A DNA stretch of 60,512 nucleotides from Roseibium limicola. GTDB taxonomy: Bacteria > Pseudomonadota > Alphaproteobacteria > Rhizobiales > Stappiaceae. Position numbers and translations under genes: made by a program. The notes beneath the pieces were generated by a model. That model saw only the letters and a program-made list of their open reading frames with translations. It did not search any database and was not told the origin of the DNA. The first letter of the stretch is position 1, and each line of letters opens with the position of its first letter. The stretch covers positions 1 through 60,512 of the forward strand of contig NZ_JAFLNF010000011.1 in the NCBI RefSeq assembly GCF_017313085.1, in the 5' to 3' direction. Positions 1 through 7,802 of the stretch are shown piece by piece.

Positions 1-446
1 TCCCGAAATCGCTCTCAGGCCAAAATCGCCAATTTCCCGGAATTTAGTGCGCAAGGCACTCTCGCCAGCGACGTGGCCGCCGTCGATGAACAGGCTTATA
101 CGGAGACCAGGCACAGGGGTCAACGCCAAAAAACCCAAATCGACCAAAAAAATTCAGCCCGCTTTGCCCGCCCTGGGGAAAAGCCGGCAAACCAAATCCG
201 GACAAACCCCCAAAACCCCAAACATCCCCTGCGTTCAATCAAACTTCCCCACAGAACCTTAATTTGCGGCAAGGTTTGGCGAGAGCCCTGCCCCCCCCTG
301 CCCGCGCCTCATGGCCGGCTTATATCAAAGCCTCCGGGCCGCTCCCCACACTCCATGCCCTCACCTGGCGCGTTTTCTCTCCGTCGACAGAAGCGCGTCA
401 TTCCCTTGCCACCGGACCTGAACTCGAGCTGGTGTCCTGTCATCAG
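1..446. other. no gene recognised (left edge)
   Basis: I see no convincing gene here. Open frames on both strands have no ribosome binding site, no recognisable domain and atypical composition (Pro/Lys/Gln-rich on the plus strand). A gene ending just left of the window cannot be excluded. The right end leads into the promoter of the DUF1469 gene. Confidence 0.5.
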
Positions 447-471
447 GGAACCGGTCGCGCATCAGATCGTT
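447..471 (+). promoter_or_regulatory. EcfG-type promoter of the DUF1469/DUF3618 pair
   Basis: GGAAC at 447-451, a 16-base spacer and CGTT at 468-471 match the alphaproteobacterial general stress sigma factor consensus exactly. It lies 64 bases before the ATG at 535. Confidence 0.8.
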
Positions 472-534
472 GTCTTCATACACATCAGCCCTGCACGAGC
501 CGCAGAGGCATACCGAAGACAACCCGAGGCATCC

Positions 535-945
535 ATGACCACCCAACAGAGCGACACCAGTTTCAGCGACCGTTCCATTGGCACGCTGTTTAGTCGGCTC
601 CTGCAAGAAGTCTCCCAGCTGCTGCGCGGTGAGGTTCAACTCGCCAAGCAGGAGCTGAAGGTGCAGGTCCTCAACCTGCAGACCGCCGCCCTCTTCTTTG
701 CGCTTGCCTTCATCCTGGTGTTTGGCGGCCTGCTTGCCCTGCTTGCCTGCGCCCACTTCGGCCTGGTCGCTGCCGGCCTGCCGCCCGTAGGTGCTGCTGC
801 CATCATCGCCGCCACCGCTCTGGTGCTCGCCGGCCTGTGTGGGTTCATTGGCGCGCGCTGTCTCAAGTCCCTGTCCAATCCGCTGCGCCGCACCACGCAT
901 CAGACAGCCGAAGACACACGCCTGATCAAGGAGAGCCTGCAATGA
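535..945 (+). CDS. phage holin family (DUF1469) membrane protein
   Basis: 136-residue inner-membrane protein of the Phage_holin_3_6/DUF1469 family. Despite the name, chromosomal copies are stress-associated membrane proteins and not lysis proteins. An N-terminal amphipathic segment with a run like LLRGEVQLAKQEL is followed by two hydrophobic helices (about residues 50-80 and 85-110) and a short charged tail. The frame stays open far upstream, but the ATG at 535 gives the family start and lies just downstream of an EcfG-type promoter. The stop overlaps the start of the next gene (ATGA), so the two are translationally coupled. The exact function is unknown. Confidence 0.8.
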   Translation: MTTQQSDTSFSDRSIGTLFSRLLQEVSQLLRGEVQLAKQELKVQVLNLQTAALFFALAFILVFGGLLALLACAHFGLVAAGLPPVGAAAIIAATALVLAGLCGFIGARCLKSLSNPLRRTTHQTAEDTRLIKESLQ

Positions 946-1418
946 GCAACCGCGACCTCGACACCTTGGAACAGGACCTCGACCGCAACCGGGATCGTAT
1001 TGCCGGTCTGGTCGATGAGTTGACCACCAAGCTGCAGCCTGCAGAACTGGCCCGACAGGGCCTTCAGTCACAAGAGATGCGCACCGCGATTTCTGCCGCC
1101 AAGGCCACCTGGAAACAGAACCCGGTTGCGTGCGGCCTAGCGGCTCTGGCCTTGGGGTATGTCGCCTATCAGGGCGCCATAACCTTTGCCGACATCCAGA
1201 AAAACGGCGACAGCCGCAAAGACCCTGGTCCTGGCAACCGCAAGGCCCCGCTGGAGGCACCGCCTGCCGCGCAAAGCCCTGCGCTGCAGCCTGTGCCTGC
1301 AAAAACTGCGGCAGCCCCGGTTTATGATCCCACTCCCTTGTCAGGCTCCATTTCAAGCCCTGTTGCCGCAAGCGATCCCCTGACAGTCAAGGCGACCCCG
1401 AACGCCGGATACAAATAA
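942..1418 (+). CDS. DUF3618 family membrane-anchored protein
   Basis: 158-residue protein of the DUF3618 family, whose role is unknown. The N-terminal motif (LEQDLDRNRDRIAGLVDEL, about residues 7-25) is the DUF3618 signature and predicts an amphipathic helix. One membrane segment follows at about 68-82. The tail is rich in Pro and Ala and looks disordered. It starts within the stop of the DUF1469 gene. That pairing is common in Rhizobiales and suggests one complex at the inner membrane. It is probably under the same EcfG promoter and ends at a strong terminator. Confidence 0.8.
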   Translation: MSNRDLDTLEQDLDRNRDRIAGLVDELTTKLQPAELARQGLQSQEMRTAISAAKATWKQNPVACGLAALALGYVAYQGAITFADIQKNGDSRKDPGPGNRKAPLEAPPAAQSPALQPVPAKTAAAPVYDPTPLSGSISSPVAASDPLTVKATPNAGYK

Positions 1419-1455
1419 AGCCGAAATAAAACGACGCCAATAATCACTGTGCACA

Positions 1456-1488
1456 CCCTCCCGAGTCTCTCGGGAGGGTTTATTTTTG
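1456..1488 (+). terminator. intrinsic terminator after the DUF3618 gene
   Basis: A perfect 10-bp stem (1456-1465 with 1469-1478) and a 3-base loop are followed by a T-rich run. Confidence 0.9.
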
Positions 1489-1506
1489 TCAAAAGCGATT
1501 CAGTCG

Positions 1507-1531
1507 GGAACGGCATCTTGTATTGGGCGTT
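1507..1531 (+). promoter_or_regulatory. EcfG-type promoter of the 1559-2645 pair
   Basis: GGAAC (1507-1511), 16 bases, CGTT (1528-1531): an exact consensus match 27 bases before the ATG at 1559. Confidence 0.85.
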
Positions 1532-1558
1532 TACAGATCGAACCAATGAGGTGACGCC

Positions 1559-1993
1559 ATGACCGAATACAACGGAAGTCAACACCAAAGCCCGGAAGAG
1601 GATTTGGAGCATCTTAAGTCGACAGCCAAATCTGAAGCAAAAGCCCTGAATGAGCTTATCAAGGATGAGGCCTTCGCATACTTGCGCGACAAAAGAGAAG
1701 TTGCAGCCGGCGGCCTCAGTCGAGCCGCAAGCTCTCTGCGCGATGGGGCCAACTCCGACAATGCGGCTTTCAATGCGGTGACCATGCCCGTCGCCGACGT
1801 GATCGAACAGTCTGCTCGCCGCCTGCAGACAATCGAGCCGGAAGCTGCAGTGGTGCGCGTGCGCGAAGTCGCCAGCGCCAACCCGGCGGCTTTTGCCCTC
1901 GGAGCAGCTGCAATCGGCTTTCTCGCCGCTCGCTTTCTCTCCGCATCCACTCCCAACTCCGAATTCAACCAGGAGGAATTGTCCAATGACTAA
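1559..1993 (+). CDS. small membrane-anchored stress protein, DUF883/ElaB-like
   Basis: 144-residue protein. The first ~95 residues are charged, Ala-rich and probably helical. A single membrane helix follows at about 105-125 (NPAAFALGAAAIGFLAARF), then a short tail. This layout resembles ElaB/YqjD (DUF883) proteins, which attach ribosomes or other partners to the membrane in stationary phase. I see no firm family signature, so the assignment is by architecture. A GAGG ribosome binding site precedes the ATG. It overlaps the next gene by 8 bases, and an exact EcfG-type promoter lies just upstream. Confidence 0.7.
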   Translation: MTEYNGSQHQSPEEDLEHLKSTAKSEAKALNELIKDEAFAYLRDKREVAAGGLSRAASSLRDGANSDNAAFNAVTMPVADVIEQSARRLQTIEPEAAVVRVREVASANPAAFALGAAAIGFLAARFLSASTPNSEFNQEELSND

Positions 1994-2645
1994 GTCCACC
2001 ACCACAAGCACAGTGAAAACCAACAAGGCAGCAGCACCGCGTGCGCGGGCGCACAACGCTCCCCCCGTTGCCGGCACACCGGCGCATGAGCTGGAAAATG
2101 CCAAGGAGCCAAGCACCACAGCCAACATCAAGGCAAAGGCGCAGCAGGCATCCGACAAACTGTCGAAAAAGGCTGATGATGTGAAGGCCCGCGCCTCCCA
2201 CGCAGCTGACCAGGCATCGGAGTCCTTCGACCACGCACGCGCCTCTGTCGAAGAGAGCTACCATGCTGGCAGTGCACGCGCCCGCGAAACCTACGAGACG
2301 ACGACACGGCGCGCCGGTGAGTTCGCCCGGGAGCATCCGTTCGCTGTCGGCGCCATGGGCCTTGTTGCAGGCTTTGCCCTTGGAGCGCTGCTGCCGCGTA
2401 CATCGCGCGAGGACCGCGTCTTCGGCGAACGCCGCGACGGGTTGCTGCACAAGGCTGCCAAATCCGGTGAGGAAGTCCTGAAGCAGGGCCGTGCGAAAGC
2501 GGAAAGCACCGTGCGCAACCTGCGCGGTGACAACGATGGCATGACCGATGAGGAACGTCTGGAAGAAGGCCTTGAAGACACCTTCCCCGCCAGCGATCCG
2601 GTCTCCGCCACCCGCAGCACCGGAGCTGAAGTGCTCCGCGACTGA
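1986..2645 (+). CDS. LEA-like membrane-anchored stress protein
   Basis: 219-residue protein. Residues about 40-125 are an Ala/Lys/Glu/Ser-rich helix with 11-residue-like periodicity, as in LEA or apolipoprotein-like proteins. A membrane-type segment follows at about 128-146 (HPFAVGAMGLVAGFALGALL, in the DUF883 style). The C-terminal tail carries a LEDTFPASDPVS motif. Related FPASDPP tails occur in many small stress proteins of alphaproteobacteria (from memory). It is coupled to the gene before it and followed by a terminator. Its predicted role, by inference, is protection or membrane tethering under desiccation or osmotic stress. Confidence 0.7.
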   Translation: MTKSTTTSTVKTNKAAAPRARAHNAPPVAGTPAHELENAKEPSTTANIKAKAQQASDKLSKKADDVKARASHAADQASESFDHARASVEESYHAGSARARETYETTTRRAGEFAREHPFAVGAMGLVAGFALGALLPRTSREDRVFGERRDGLLHKAAKSGEEVLKQGRAKAESTVRNLRGDNDGMTDEERLEEGLEDTFPASDPVSATRSTGAEVLRD

Positions 2646-2670
2646 TACGCGGTCACCAAAACCAAACGTA

Positions 2671-2706
2671 AAAAACCCCACCGGGCCTCGTCCGGTGGGG
2701 TTTTTC
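2671..2706 (+). terminator. intrinsic terminator after the LEA-like gene
   Basis: A 9-bp GC-rich stem (2676-2684 with 2692-2700) is flanked by an A run on the left and a T run on the right, so it may work in both directions. Confidence 0.9.
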
Positions 2707-2866
2707 CTATGCGCAGACGTTCTGTCATTAGGACACTGCAGTCTGTCTGCTCCCCCCACCTAGCGACCTATGGCTGCGCCAATGAAGAGGCCCGCCCCAG
2801 GACAAATTCCAAGCGCCTGGGCGGGCAGCAACCAGCTGCTGCAATGATCAGCGCTTTTCTGCAAGT

Positions 2867-4288
2867 TCAGTCGGACACGCGATCATGATCGGGAAGTCTT
2901 TTCAAGATGGAGAGAAACTCGCTCCCCAGTCGCTTGGCTTCCAGAGCATTCAGGAAGCTCTCGGACCACCAGGCCACATCCTGTTCCATGACGATCCTAA
3001 GCATGGCCTGATGGCGCTCGATGCGTTCCTCCAGCGGCATTAGAAGCGCTGCGGCAATGGTTCGCGCCATCTGCTCAATGTCATACGGGTTTGCGATCAG
3101 CGCATGCTGCCCCAGTTGTTCATGCGCTCCGGCAAATCCGGAAAGCACCAGTACACCGGGGTCTTCGGCATCCTGTGCTGCGACGTATTCTTTCGCCACG
3201 AGGTTCATGCCATCAGCCAGGGGCGTCACCAACCCAACGTCCGCCTGGCGGAACAACCCGGCCAAACGGTCTCGCGGCACCCCACGGTTCAGATACTGGA
3301 TCGGCGTATAGTTGATGTCGGAAAACCGTCCGTTCACGGCGCCGGACAATTGCTCCAACTCCTCGCGAATTTCCCGGTAGGCCTGAACATCCTCCCGCGT
3401 TGGCGAGGCAATTTGCAGGAAACTCACAGCCCCTTGCAGGTCAATCTCCGTTTCCAGCAACTTGCCGAAAGCCCGCAGGCGATGCGGCAATCCCTTGGAG
3501 TAATCCAGCCGTTCTGCGCCAATGATCCAGCGCCGGGCCCGCGGCGCCAGCCGCGCCCGCGATCGCGCCGCGATATCGCGGAACGCAGCTGCGTCGATTC
3601 CGATGGGGAAACTCTTGATTTCAAACGTCCGGTTGCGAAAGCGCAGAGATCCATCCATCAGAAACTGGCTGTCGGGGAATTGCCGAAACACATCCATTGC
3701 CGAAGAAACATCGCGCTGGGTCTGAAGGCCGACGAGATCATACTGCGATATCCAGCTCATCACGTCCTCCACACCGGTCACGGCGTGGATGTTGGCCGCA
3801 GTGGGAAAGGGAATGTGAAGGAAGAAACCGATGGCGTTTTGAACGCCTTCGGCACGCAAGGCAGCCGCCAGAGGCAGGTGATGATAATCATGCACCCACA
3901 GGATGTCGTCAGGACGCAGAAACCGCGCCACGACCTTCGCCAGGCGGCTGTTTATCGCTTCATAGGCCGCCCGATAATGCGGCCGTTGTTCGATCAACTC
4001 CATCCGGCCATGACAAAGCGGCCAGAGAACCGAATTCGCATAGCCGAGATAATAGTCGTCATAGGCCGACGCAGGGACGACGGCTGCCACCCTGTCAAAA
4101 TTTGCCCCCGGAACCGAGACCGCGTTTTCGCCGGCCGGCTCCGCGCCCTCCAGAACGTCCGCATCCGGCTGAACACCGATCCAGAGGCCCCCGCCTTTTT
4201 CCATTGCGTCTTGCAGGGCAACAACCAGACCACCGGAAGGATTGGACCCCAGCGGCATGCGATTGGACACGACGACAAGACGGCTCAT
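2867..4288 (-). CDS. otsA: alpha,alpha-trehalose-phosphate synthase (UDP/GDP-glucose)
   Basis: 473-residue GT20 glycosyltransferase, the usual length. It joins a nucleotide-glucose donor to glucose-6-phosphate to make trehalose-6-phosphate in the cytoplasm. Family motifs run in order: VVSNRMP at the N terminus, the WVHDYHHLP and GFFLHIPFP segments, ERLDYSKGLPHRL (phosphate-binding Arg/Lys), and DGMNLVAKEYVA near residue 380 for the nucleotide-sugar site. I chose the ATG at 4288 over one 21 bases upstream because a GGGGGAA ribosome binding site precedes it. No otsB phosphatase is next to it. An exact EcfG-type promoter lies upstream on this strand, in line with trehalose being a general stress response output. 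Confidence 0.95.
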   Translation of the reverse strand: MSRLVVVSNRMPLGSNPSGGLVVALQDAMEKGGGLWIGVQPDADVLEGAEPAGENAVSVPGANFDRVAAVVPASAYDDYYLGYANSVLWPLCHGRMELIEQRPHYRAAYEAINSRLAKVVARFLRPDDILWVHDYHHLPLAAALRAEGVQNAIGFFLHIPFPTAANIHAVTGVEDVMSWISQYDLVGLQTQRDVSSAMDVFRQFPDSQFLMDGSLRFRNRTFEIKSFPIGIDAAAFRDIAARSRARLAPRARRWIIGAERLDYSKGLPHRLRAFGKLLETEIDLQGAVSFLQIASPTREDVQAYREIREELEQLSGAVNGRFSDINYTPIQYLNRGVPRDRLAGLFRQADVGLVTPLADGMNLVAKEYVAAQDAEDPGVLVLSGFAGAHEQLGQHALIANPYDIEQMARTIAAALLMPLEERIERHQAMLRIVMEQDVAWWSESFLNALEAKRLGSEFLSILKRLPDHDRVSD

Positions 4289-4355
4289 GAGTTTCCCCCG
4301 CAAAAACACTGAAATGATTCAGGCATGACAGAAGGCGAGAACCTCCTGACTTTGG

Positions 4356-4380
4356 AACGCAACAAGAGGCCATTGGTTCC
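4356..4380 (-). promoter_or_regulatory. EcfG-type promoter of otsA
   Basis: On the minus strand GGAAC (4380-4376), 16 bases and CGTT (4359-4356). The site is nearly symmetrical: the plus strand reads GGAAC (4354-4358), 16 bases, GGTT (4375-4378). Confidence 0.85.
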
Positions 4381-4440
4381 GACAGGAGTTTACAAAGGCA
4401 ATACGCCACAAAGCCGCACATTTACGTGCATGGCCAAGAC

Positions 4441-4465
4441 GGAACCAAACCGGGATTGACGGGTT
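4441..4465 (+). promoter_or_regulatory. candidate EcfG-type promoter of the 4544 gene and dps
   Basis: GGAAC (4441-4445), 16 bases, GGTT (4462-4465). It matches the consensus except for G in place of C before GTT. It lies about 79 bases before the ATG at 4544. Confidence 0.65.
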
Positions 4466-4543
4466 GCTTTGATAGACCGTCAAACAGTCGAAGTTGATGT
4501 TAATTGAATTTAACTTTTACTTCCAAGCACCAGGAGAGCCGTG

Positions 4544-4747
4544 ATGACTTTTCAGGATAATGATCAGCCCGAAGTCCAGAAATCGGCCCAATCCGCCCGT
4601 CAGGGGCGTCGGGGCTTGCCGGTTCTGGCGGTGCTCGTGGGCGGAATTGCTCTCGCCGTTGCCGCCTTCGGGCTGCTGGGTCTTTTCAACCCCGGCGAAG
4701 ACATCGCGGAACGCGCTGCCGTTGAACGACGCGCCGCCCCCAACTGA
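4544..4747 (+). CDS. small single-pass membrane protein
   Basis: 67-residue protein not assigned to a family. A polar N terminus is followed by one hydrophobic helix (about residues 25-49, LPVLAVLVGGIALAVAAFGLLGLF) and a charged C terminus. An AGGAG ribosome binding site 7 bases before the ATG at 4544 supports translation; a GTG three bases upstream is an alternative. It lies 85 bases before dps and may share its transcript from an EcfG-type promoter, which suggests a stress-linked membrane role. The function is unknown. Confidence 0.65.
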   Translation: MTFQDNDQPEVQKSAQSARQGRRGLPVLAVLVGGIALAVAAFGLLGLFNPGEDIAERAAVERRAAPN

Positions 4748-4832
4748 CCCATTCGGATGCAAAGGCCTGCACGCAGGTCGGTCCCCCCGGCCTCAGAAGC
4801 CGGGCCATTAAACTCTTGAGAAAGGAAACACC

Positions 4833-5348
4833 ATGACCAAGTCAAATGTACTGAACGTCACCCCGAAGAATGCAGAGCCGCTGAAGACCGGAATTGAGGC
4901 GGAAGCCCGCGAACAGATCGCCAAGCATCTGTCTGTCGCTCTGGCACGCACCTACATTCTCGTGGTCAAGTCTCACCTTTATCACTGGAATGTCGTTGGC
5001 CCGCTGTTCAAGTCGATCCACGACCTCACGGAAGAGCATTACGAAAACCTGTTTGCTGCCGCCGACGAGATCGCCGAACGCATCCGCGCCCTCGGATTTC
5101 AGGCCCCTGTCGAAGCCGCCGATTTCGGCGTTGAACTGGGGGAAGTTCTGCCCAAGGGCAAGATGCCGAATGCAGCCGGCATGATCGAAAACCTGGTCAA
5201 GGATCACGAGGCGATCGCCGCTCAGTTCCGCGACATTGCCAGCTATGCAGGCGATCAGGACGACCTGGTGACGGAAGACATGCTGACAGCTCGCATCGCC
5301 TTCCACGAACAGGCTTCCTGGATGTTGCGCGCGTTGATCGCCGAGTAA
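4833..5348 (+). CDS. dps: Dps family DNA-binding ferritin-like protein
   Basis: 171-residue member of the Dps/ferritin-like family. These proteins form 12-subunit shells that oxidise Fe(II) with hydrogen peroxide and coat DNA in stationary phase. The ferroxidase-site pattern is visible: His/Trp in KSHLYHWNVVG (about residue 50), then His/Asp further on in DLTEEHYENLFAAADEIAER, with the C-terminal HEQASWMLRALI helix. The N terminus has lysines suited to DNA contact. An AAGGA ribosome binding site precedes the ATG. It lies downstream of the small membrane gene and among EcfG-controlled genes. Confidence 0.93.
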   Translation: MTKSNVLNVTPKNAEPLKTGIEAEAREQIAKHLSVALARTYILVVKSHLYHWNVVGPLFKSIHDLTEEHYENLFAAADEIAERIRALGFQAPVEAADFGVELGEVLPKGKMPNAAGMIENLVKDHEAIAAQFRDIASYAGDQDDLVTEDMLTARIAFHEQASWMLRALIAE

Positions 5349-5450
5349 CCGCCTTTATACCGCAGGCGGCGCTCATGCCGTCGCCTGCGGTCCGAGATGA
5401 GGACGGTGGGCTTCATTCCAGTCATTGAGTAAAGAAGAATCGCAGATACC

Positions 5451-5681
5451 ATGATGCCCCAGTCAAAGACTTATGCAGGATTTCTGACACCCAGCTCGGT
5501 GCTGCTCGACAGCACCCTTGGGCTCTCGGAAAAGAAAATGGCTCTGATGGGATGGCGCCGGACCTTGCAAGGGCCGACGCAATGTGCGACCTCACGGCCT
5601 CGGCAGGACGAAGAACTGCTTCACGAGATCGACAAGACCCTTGCTCGGTTGAACCGCAAGGACGCCTCCCGCAGCAACTGA
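5451..5681 (+). CDS. small conserved hypothetical protein
   Basis: 76-residue cytoplasmic protein. It resembles a family of small alphaproteobacterial proteins with a pattern like P-x-V-L-x-D-x-x-L-S-x-x-E/K-K-x-x-x-L-x-x-W and a C-terminal helix DEELLHEIDKTLARL. I know of no assigned function. Two adjacent ATG codons (5451, 5454) could start it, and the ribosome binding site is weak (AAAGAAG). Its place between dps and the histidine kinase suggests a stress-response link, but I see no EcfG-type promoter directly before it. Confidence 0.55.
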   Translation: MMPQSKTYAGFLTPSSVLLDSTLGLSEKKMALMGWRRTLQGPTQCATSRPRQDEELLHEIDKTLARLNRKDASRSN

Positions 5682-5701
5682 CGTCTGCGACCAAGACATG
5701 C

Positions 5702-5722
5702 CAGGCGCCCTCACGGCGCCTG
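5702..5722. terminator. hairpin between convergent genes
   Basis: An 8-bp perfect stem (5702-5709 with 5715-5722) lies between the convergent 5451 gene and the histidine kinase. No T run follows on either strand, so its role as a terminator is uncertain. Confidence 0.4.
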
Positions 5723-5772
5723 ATTGAAAAAACAAAACTTGCTAGAATGGCTTCGGCATTCCTGCCCAGGTT

Positions 5773-7590
5773 TTAAAACGACACGATGCAGCTGTCGGGA
5801 AATTCGATAACGCAGCGCACGCCGCTCGGTTCGAACTCCAGCTTCACATCTCCCCCCAAAGACGGCCCGACCGAATTCTGCAGGAGCACGCTACCGAAAC
5901 CGGTTGACTTCGGCTCCTCGACCTTCGGACCGCCGCTTTCCTTCCAGGTCAGCTGAACCAGGTCGTCCTTGACCTCCCAGCTCACCTTCAAACGGCCTTC
6001 CGAAGTCGACAAGGCGCCGTATTTGGCAGCATTGGTCGTCAGCTCATGGAAGCCCAGCCCGAGGTTCTGCGCAGCATCGGCCGAAATCTGGATGTCCTCG
6101 CCTTCCAGCTCCACCTGATCACTGTCGGGCTCCAGCGTCTGGGCCAGATGCACTTTCAACAGATCCCGCACGCTGGCGCCATACCAGGAATGCGAAACCA
6201 GAAGATCGTGGGACGCTGCAATCGCCCGCAACCGCAAGGCAAAGCGCTCGACGAAGTCCTCTTTTCCATTGGATCGAGCCGCCGTCTGACGCGCCATCGC
6301 CTGTATGACCGCCAACAGGTTCTTTGACCTGTGGGTCAGTTCACGCATCACCAGGCGCATTTGCTGCTCGTTGCGGCGCTTGTGGGTCAAGTCGACCGTC
6401 GTGCCGATCAGACCGGTCACGTCGCCCGCTGAAGAAATCTTCGGTTCGAGGCGGATGTTGTAGAAGCGCGCTTCTCCACCCGAATTGAGATCAGCCTCGA
6501 AGGCCTCTTCCTTCCCGGTATCAAGCACCCGTTTCTTGGCAGCGACAACGATCAGCTGTTCTTCTGGCGACAGAAGGTCGTAGTCGGTCTTGCCGATATA
6601 GGTGTCGGTACTTGTCCCGGCAGGTGGATTGACCACATGGATATAGGCCAGGTCGGCATCCTGCTCGAAGACAGTGATCAGTGATCCGTCCAAAGCTGTT
6701 TCAAACCGTTGGTTGGCTTCCGACAACTGCGAGGCCATCGACGCGAGCCGCACCTCGAACAGGTTTTTCTCCGTCATGTCGACGACAGTTCCAAGCAAGC
6801 CGTCCATGGCACCATCGGCATTGAATGTCGGATGGACGTTCAGCTCGACATAGATCCGCCCTTCAACCTCGGTTTCCGTCGATAGATAGACTGAGCCGGG
6901 TTGTCCGGTGGCCAAAACCTTGCGCTTCAGCGCCATGGTCTGTTCGGCAACTTCCGGCGGCATAATGTCGACGTCGCGTTTTCCAACCACCTCTGCTTCG
7001 CTCAGGCCCAGGCGCGGATTATGCACCCATGTGTATTCCAGCTCCGGCGTCTGGGTATAAACGGTAATATTGGAGCCATTCAGCGCCATTTCGAACAGCG
7101 CATTGATCCGCTTGAGCTCCTCGGTCCGTTCCCTGACCGAGACTTCCAACTGCTTGTTGGCATCCTGCAGCTGCCTGTTGACCTCCGCCAACTGGTTCGG
7201 CGACGGCAACGCCAGAAGCTTCGGGATCAGCGGCCAGATCGCGATCGCCGTCACGACGGAAATCAGCGCCGTGGCGGCCTTGATCAACCCTTGCGCCCCA
7301 TAAGCCGGAACCCACAGAACGAACAGCGCCGTCAGATGGGTAATCGCACATGCAACGATGAAGGCAGCAAACAGGCTCGCCAGTTTCTTCGCCTCGACAT
7401 CAAGGTCCTTACGCTGTCGCAGGAAAACAATCACCGCCATCGGAATGGTGATGTAGGCGACGGCAATAAGCGCATCTGATACGGCATGCAACGCCACCAG
7501 GTCCGGACGCCACGACAGACAATAGCCGTGAGGGACGAACGTGGCTGCGCCAAAAAGATAGTCCATGAGATTAGACATCGAGAAGTCCAT
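5773..7590 (-). CDS. HWE histidine kinase with ethylene-receptor-like sensor domain
   Basis: 605-residue membrane sensor kinase. Residues about 15-125 form three membrane helices that match the copper/ethylene-binding domain of plant ETR1. Asp39, Tyr46, Ile49 and the C-x3-H pair Cys81/His85 sit where ETR1 has Asp25, Tyr32, Ile35 and Cys65/His69 (alignment by eye, from memory). A coiled coil follows at about 130-162, then two PAS domains at about 163-275 and 290-402. The HWE-type kinase core has phosphoacceptor His420 (ELTHRSKN), Trp469 (SWYGA), Asn520 (ELTTNAAKYGALS) and Trp549/Glu551 (TWKESGGP). Lying in the phyR-nepR-ecfG neighbourhood, it is the best candidate here for the PhyR-activating kinase (PhyK). 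Confidence 0.88.
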   Translation of the reverse strand: MDFSMSNLMDYLFGAATFVPHGYCLSWRPDLVALHAVSDALIAVAYITIPMAVIVFLRQRKDLDVEAKKLASLFAAFIVACAITHLTALFVLWVPAYGAQGLIKAATALISVVTAIAIWPLIPKLLALPSPNQLAEVNRQLQDANKQLEVSVRERTEELKRINALFEMALNGSNITVYTQTPELEYTWVHNPRLGLSEAEVVGKRDVDIMPPEVAEQTMALKRKVLATGQPGSVYLSTETEVEGRIYVELNVHPTFNADGAMDGLLGTVVDMTEKNLFEVRLASMASQLSEANQRFETALDGSLITVFEQDADLAYIHVVNPPAGTSTDTYIGKTDYDLLSPEEQLIVVAAKKRVLDTGKEEAFEADLNSGGEARFYNIRLEPKISSAGDVTGLIGTTVDLTHKRRNEQQMRLVMRELTHRSKNLLAVIQAMARQTAARSNGKEDFVERFALRLRAIAASHDLLVSHSWYGASVRDLLKVHLAQTLEPDSDQVELEGEDIQISADAAQNLGLGFHELTTNAAKYGALSTSEGRLKVSWEVKDDLVQLTWKESGGPKVEEPKSTGFGSVLLQNSVGPSLGGDVKLEFEPSGVRCVIEFPDSCIVSF

Positions 7591-7739
7591 TTGTCAGCCC
7601 TGACAGCGCTCGAACGCCTCGCAGGGTGCGAAACTCGAAGTACGGAAGGTCAAAACCCGGAAAATCACACGCCATGAGAAGCGCTCCCCCGACCTTCAAT
7701 CTCGTCTCCAGGGAATATGGTAAACCGCATAAGCCTTAA

Positions 7740-7764
7740 GGAACTACAAAGCCCTGAAGCCGTT
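7740..7764 (+). promoter_or_regulatory. EcfG-type promoter of the csbD-like gene
   Basis: GGAAC (7740-7744), 16 bases, CGTT (7761-7764): an exact consensus match 38 bases before the ATG at 7803. Confidence 0.85.
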
Positions 7765-7802
7765 TCCCTCCTGCCTACGTAACTCTGGCAAGGAGAAAAC
7801 CA

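Noticed and set aside
535..945. Phage holin annotation as a sign of a prophage
   Set aside because: The DUF1469 family name is misleading. No phage structural, lysis or integrase genes are nearby, and the gene is EcfG-controlled.
361..1371. Long open frame on the minus strand across the DUF1469/DUF3618 genes
   Set aside because: It is antisense to two genes with family signatures and an exact promoter. Its product is rich in Arg/Gln/Gly without any domain, as expected of high-GC shadow frames.
3104..4312. 402-residue plus-strand frame opposite otsA
   Set aside because: otsA carries all family motifs on the minus strand. The plus frame has no ribosome binding site and no domain.
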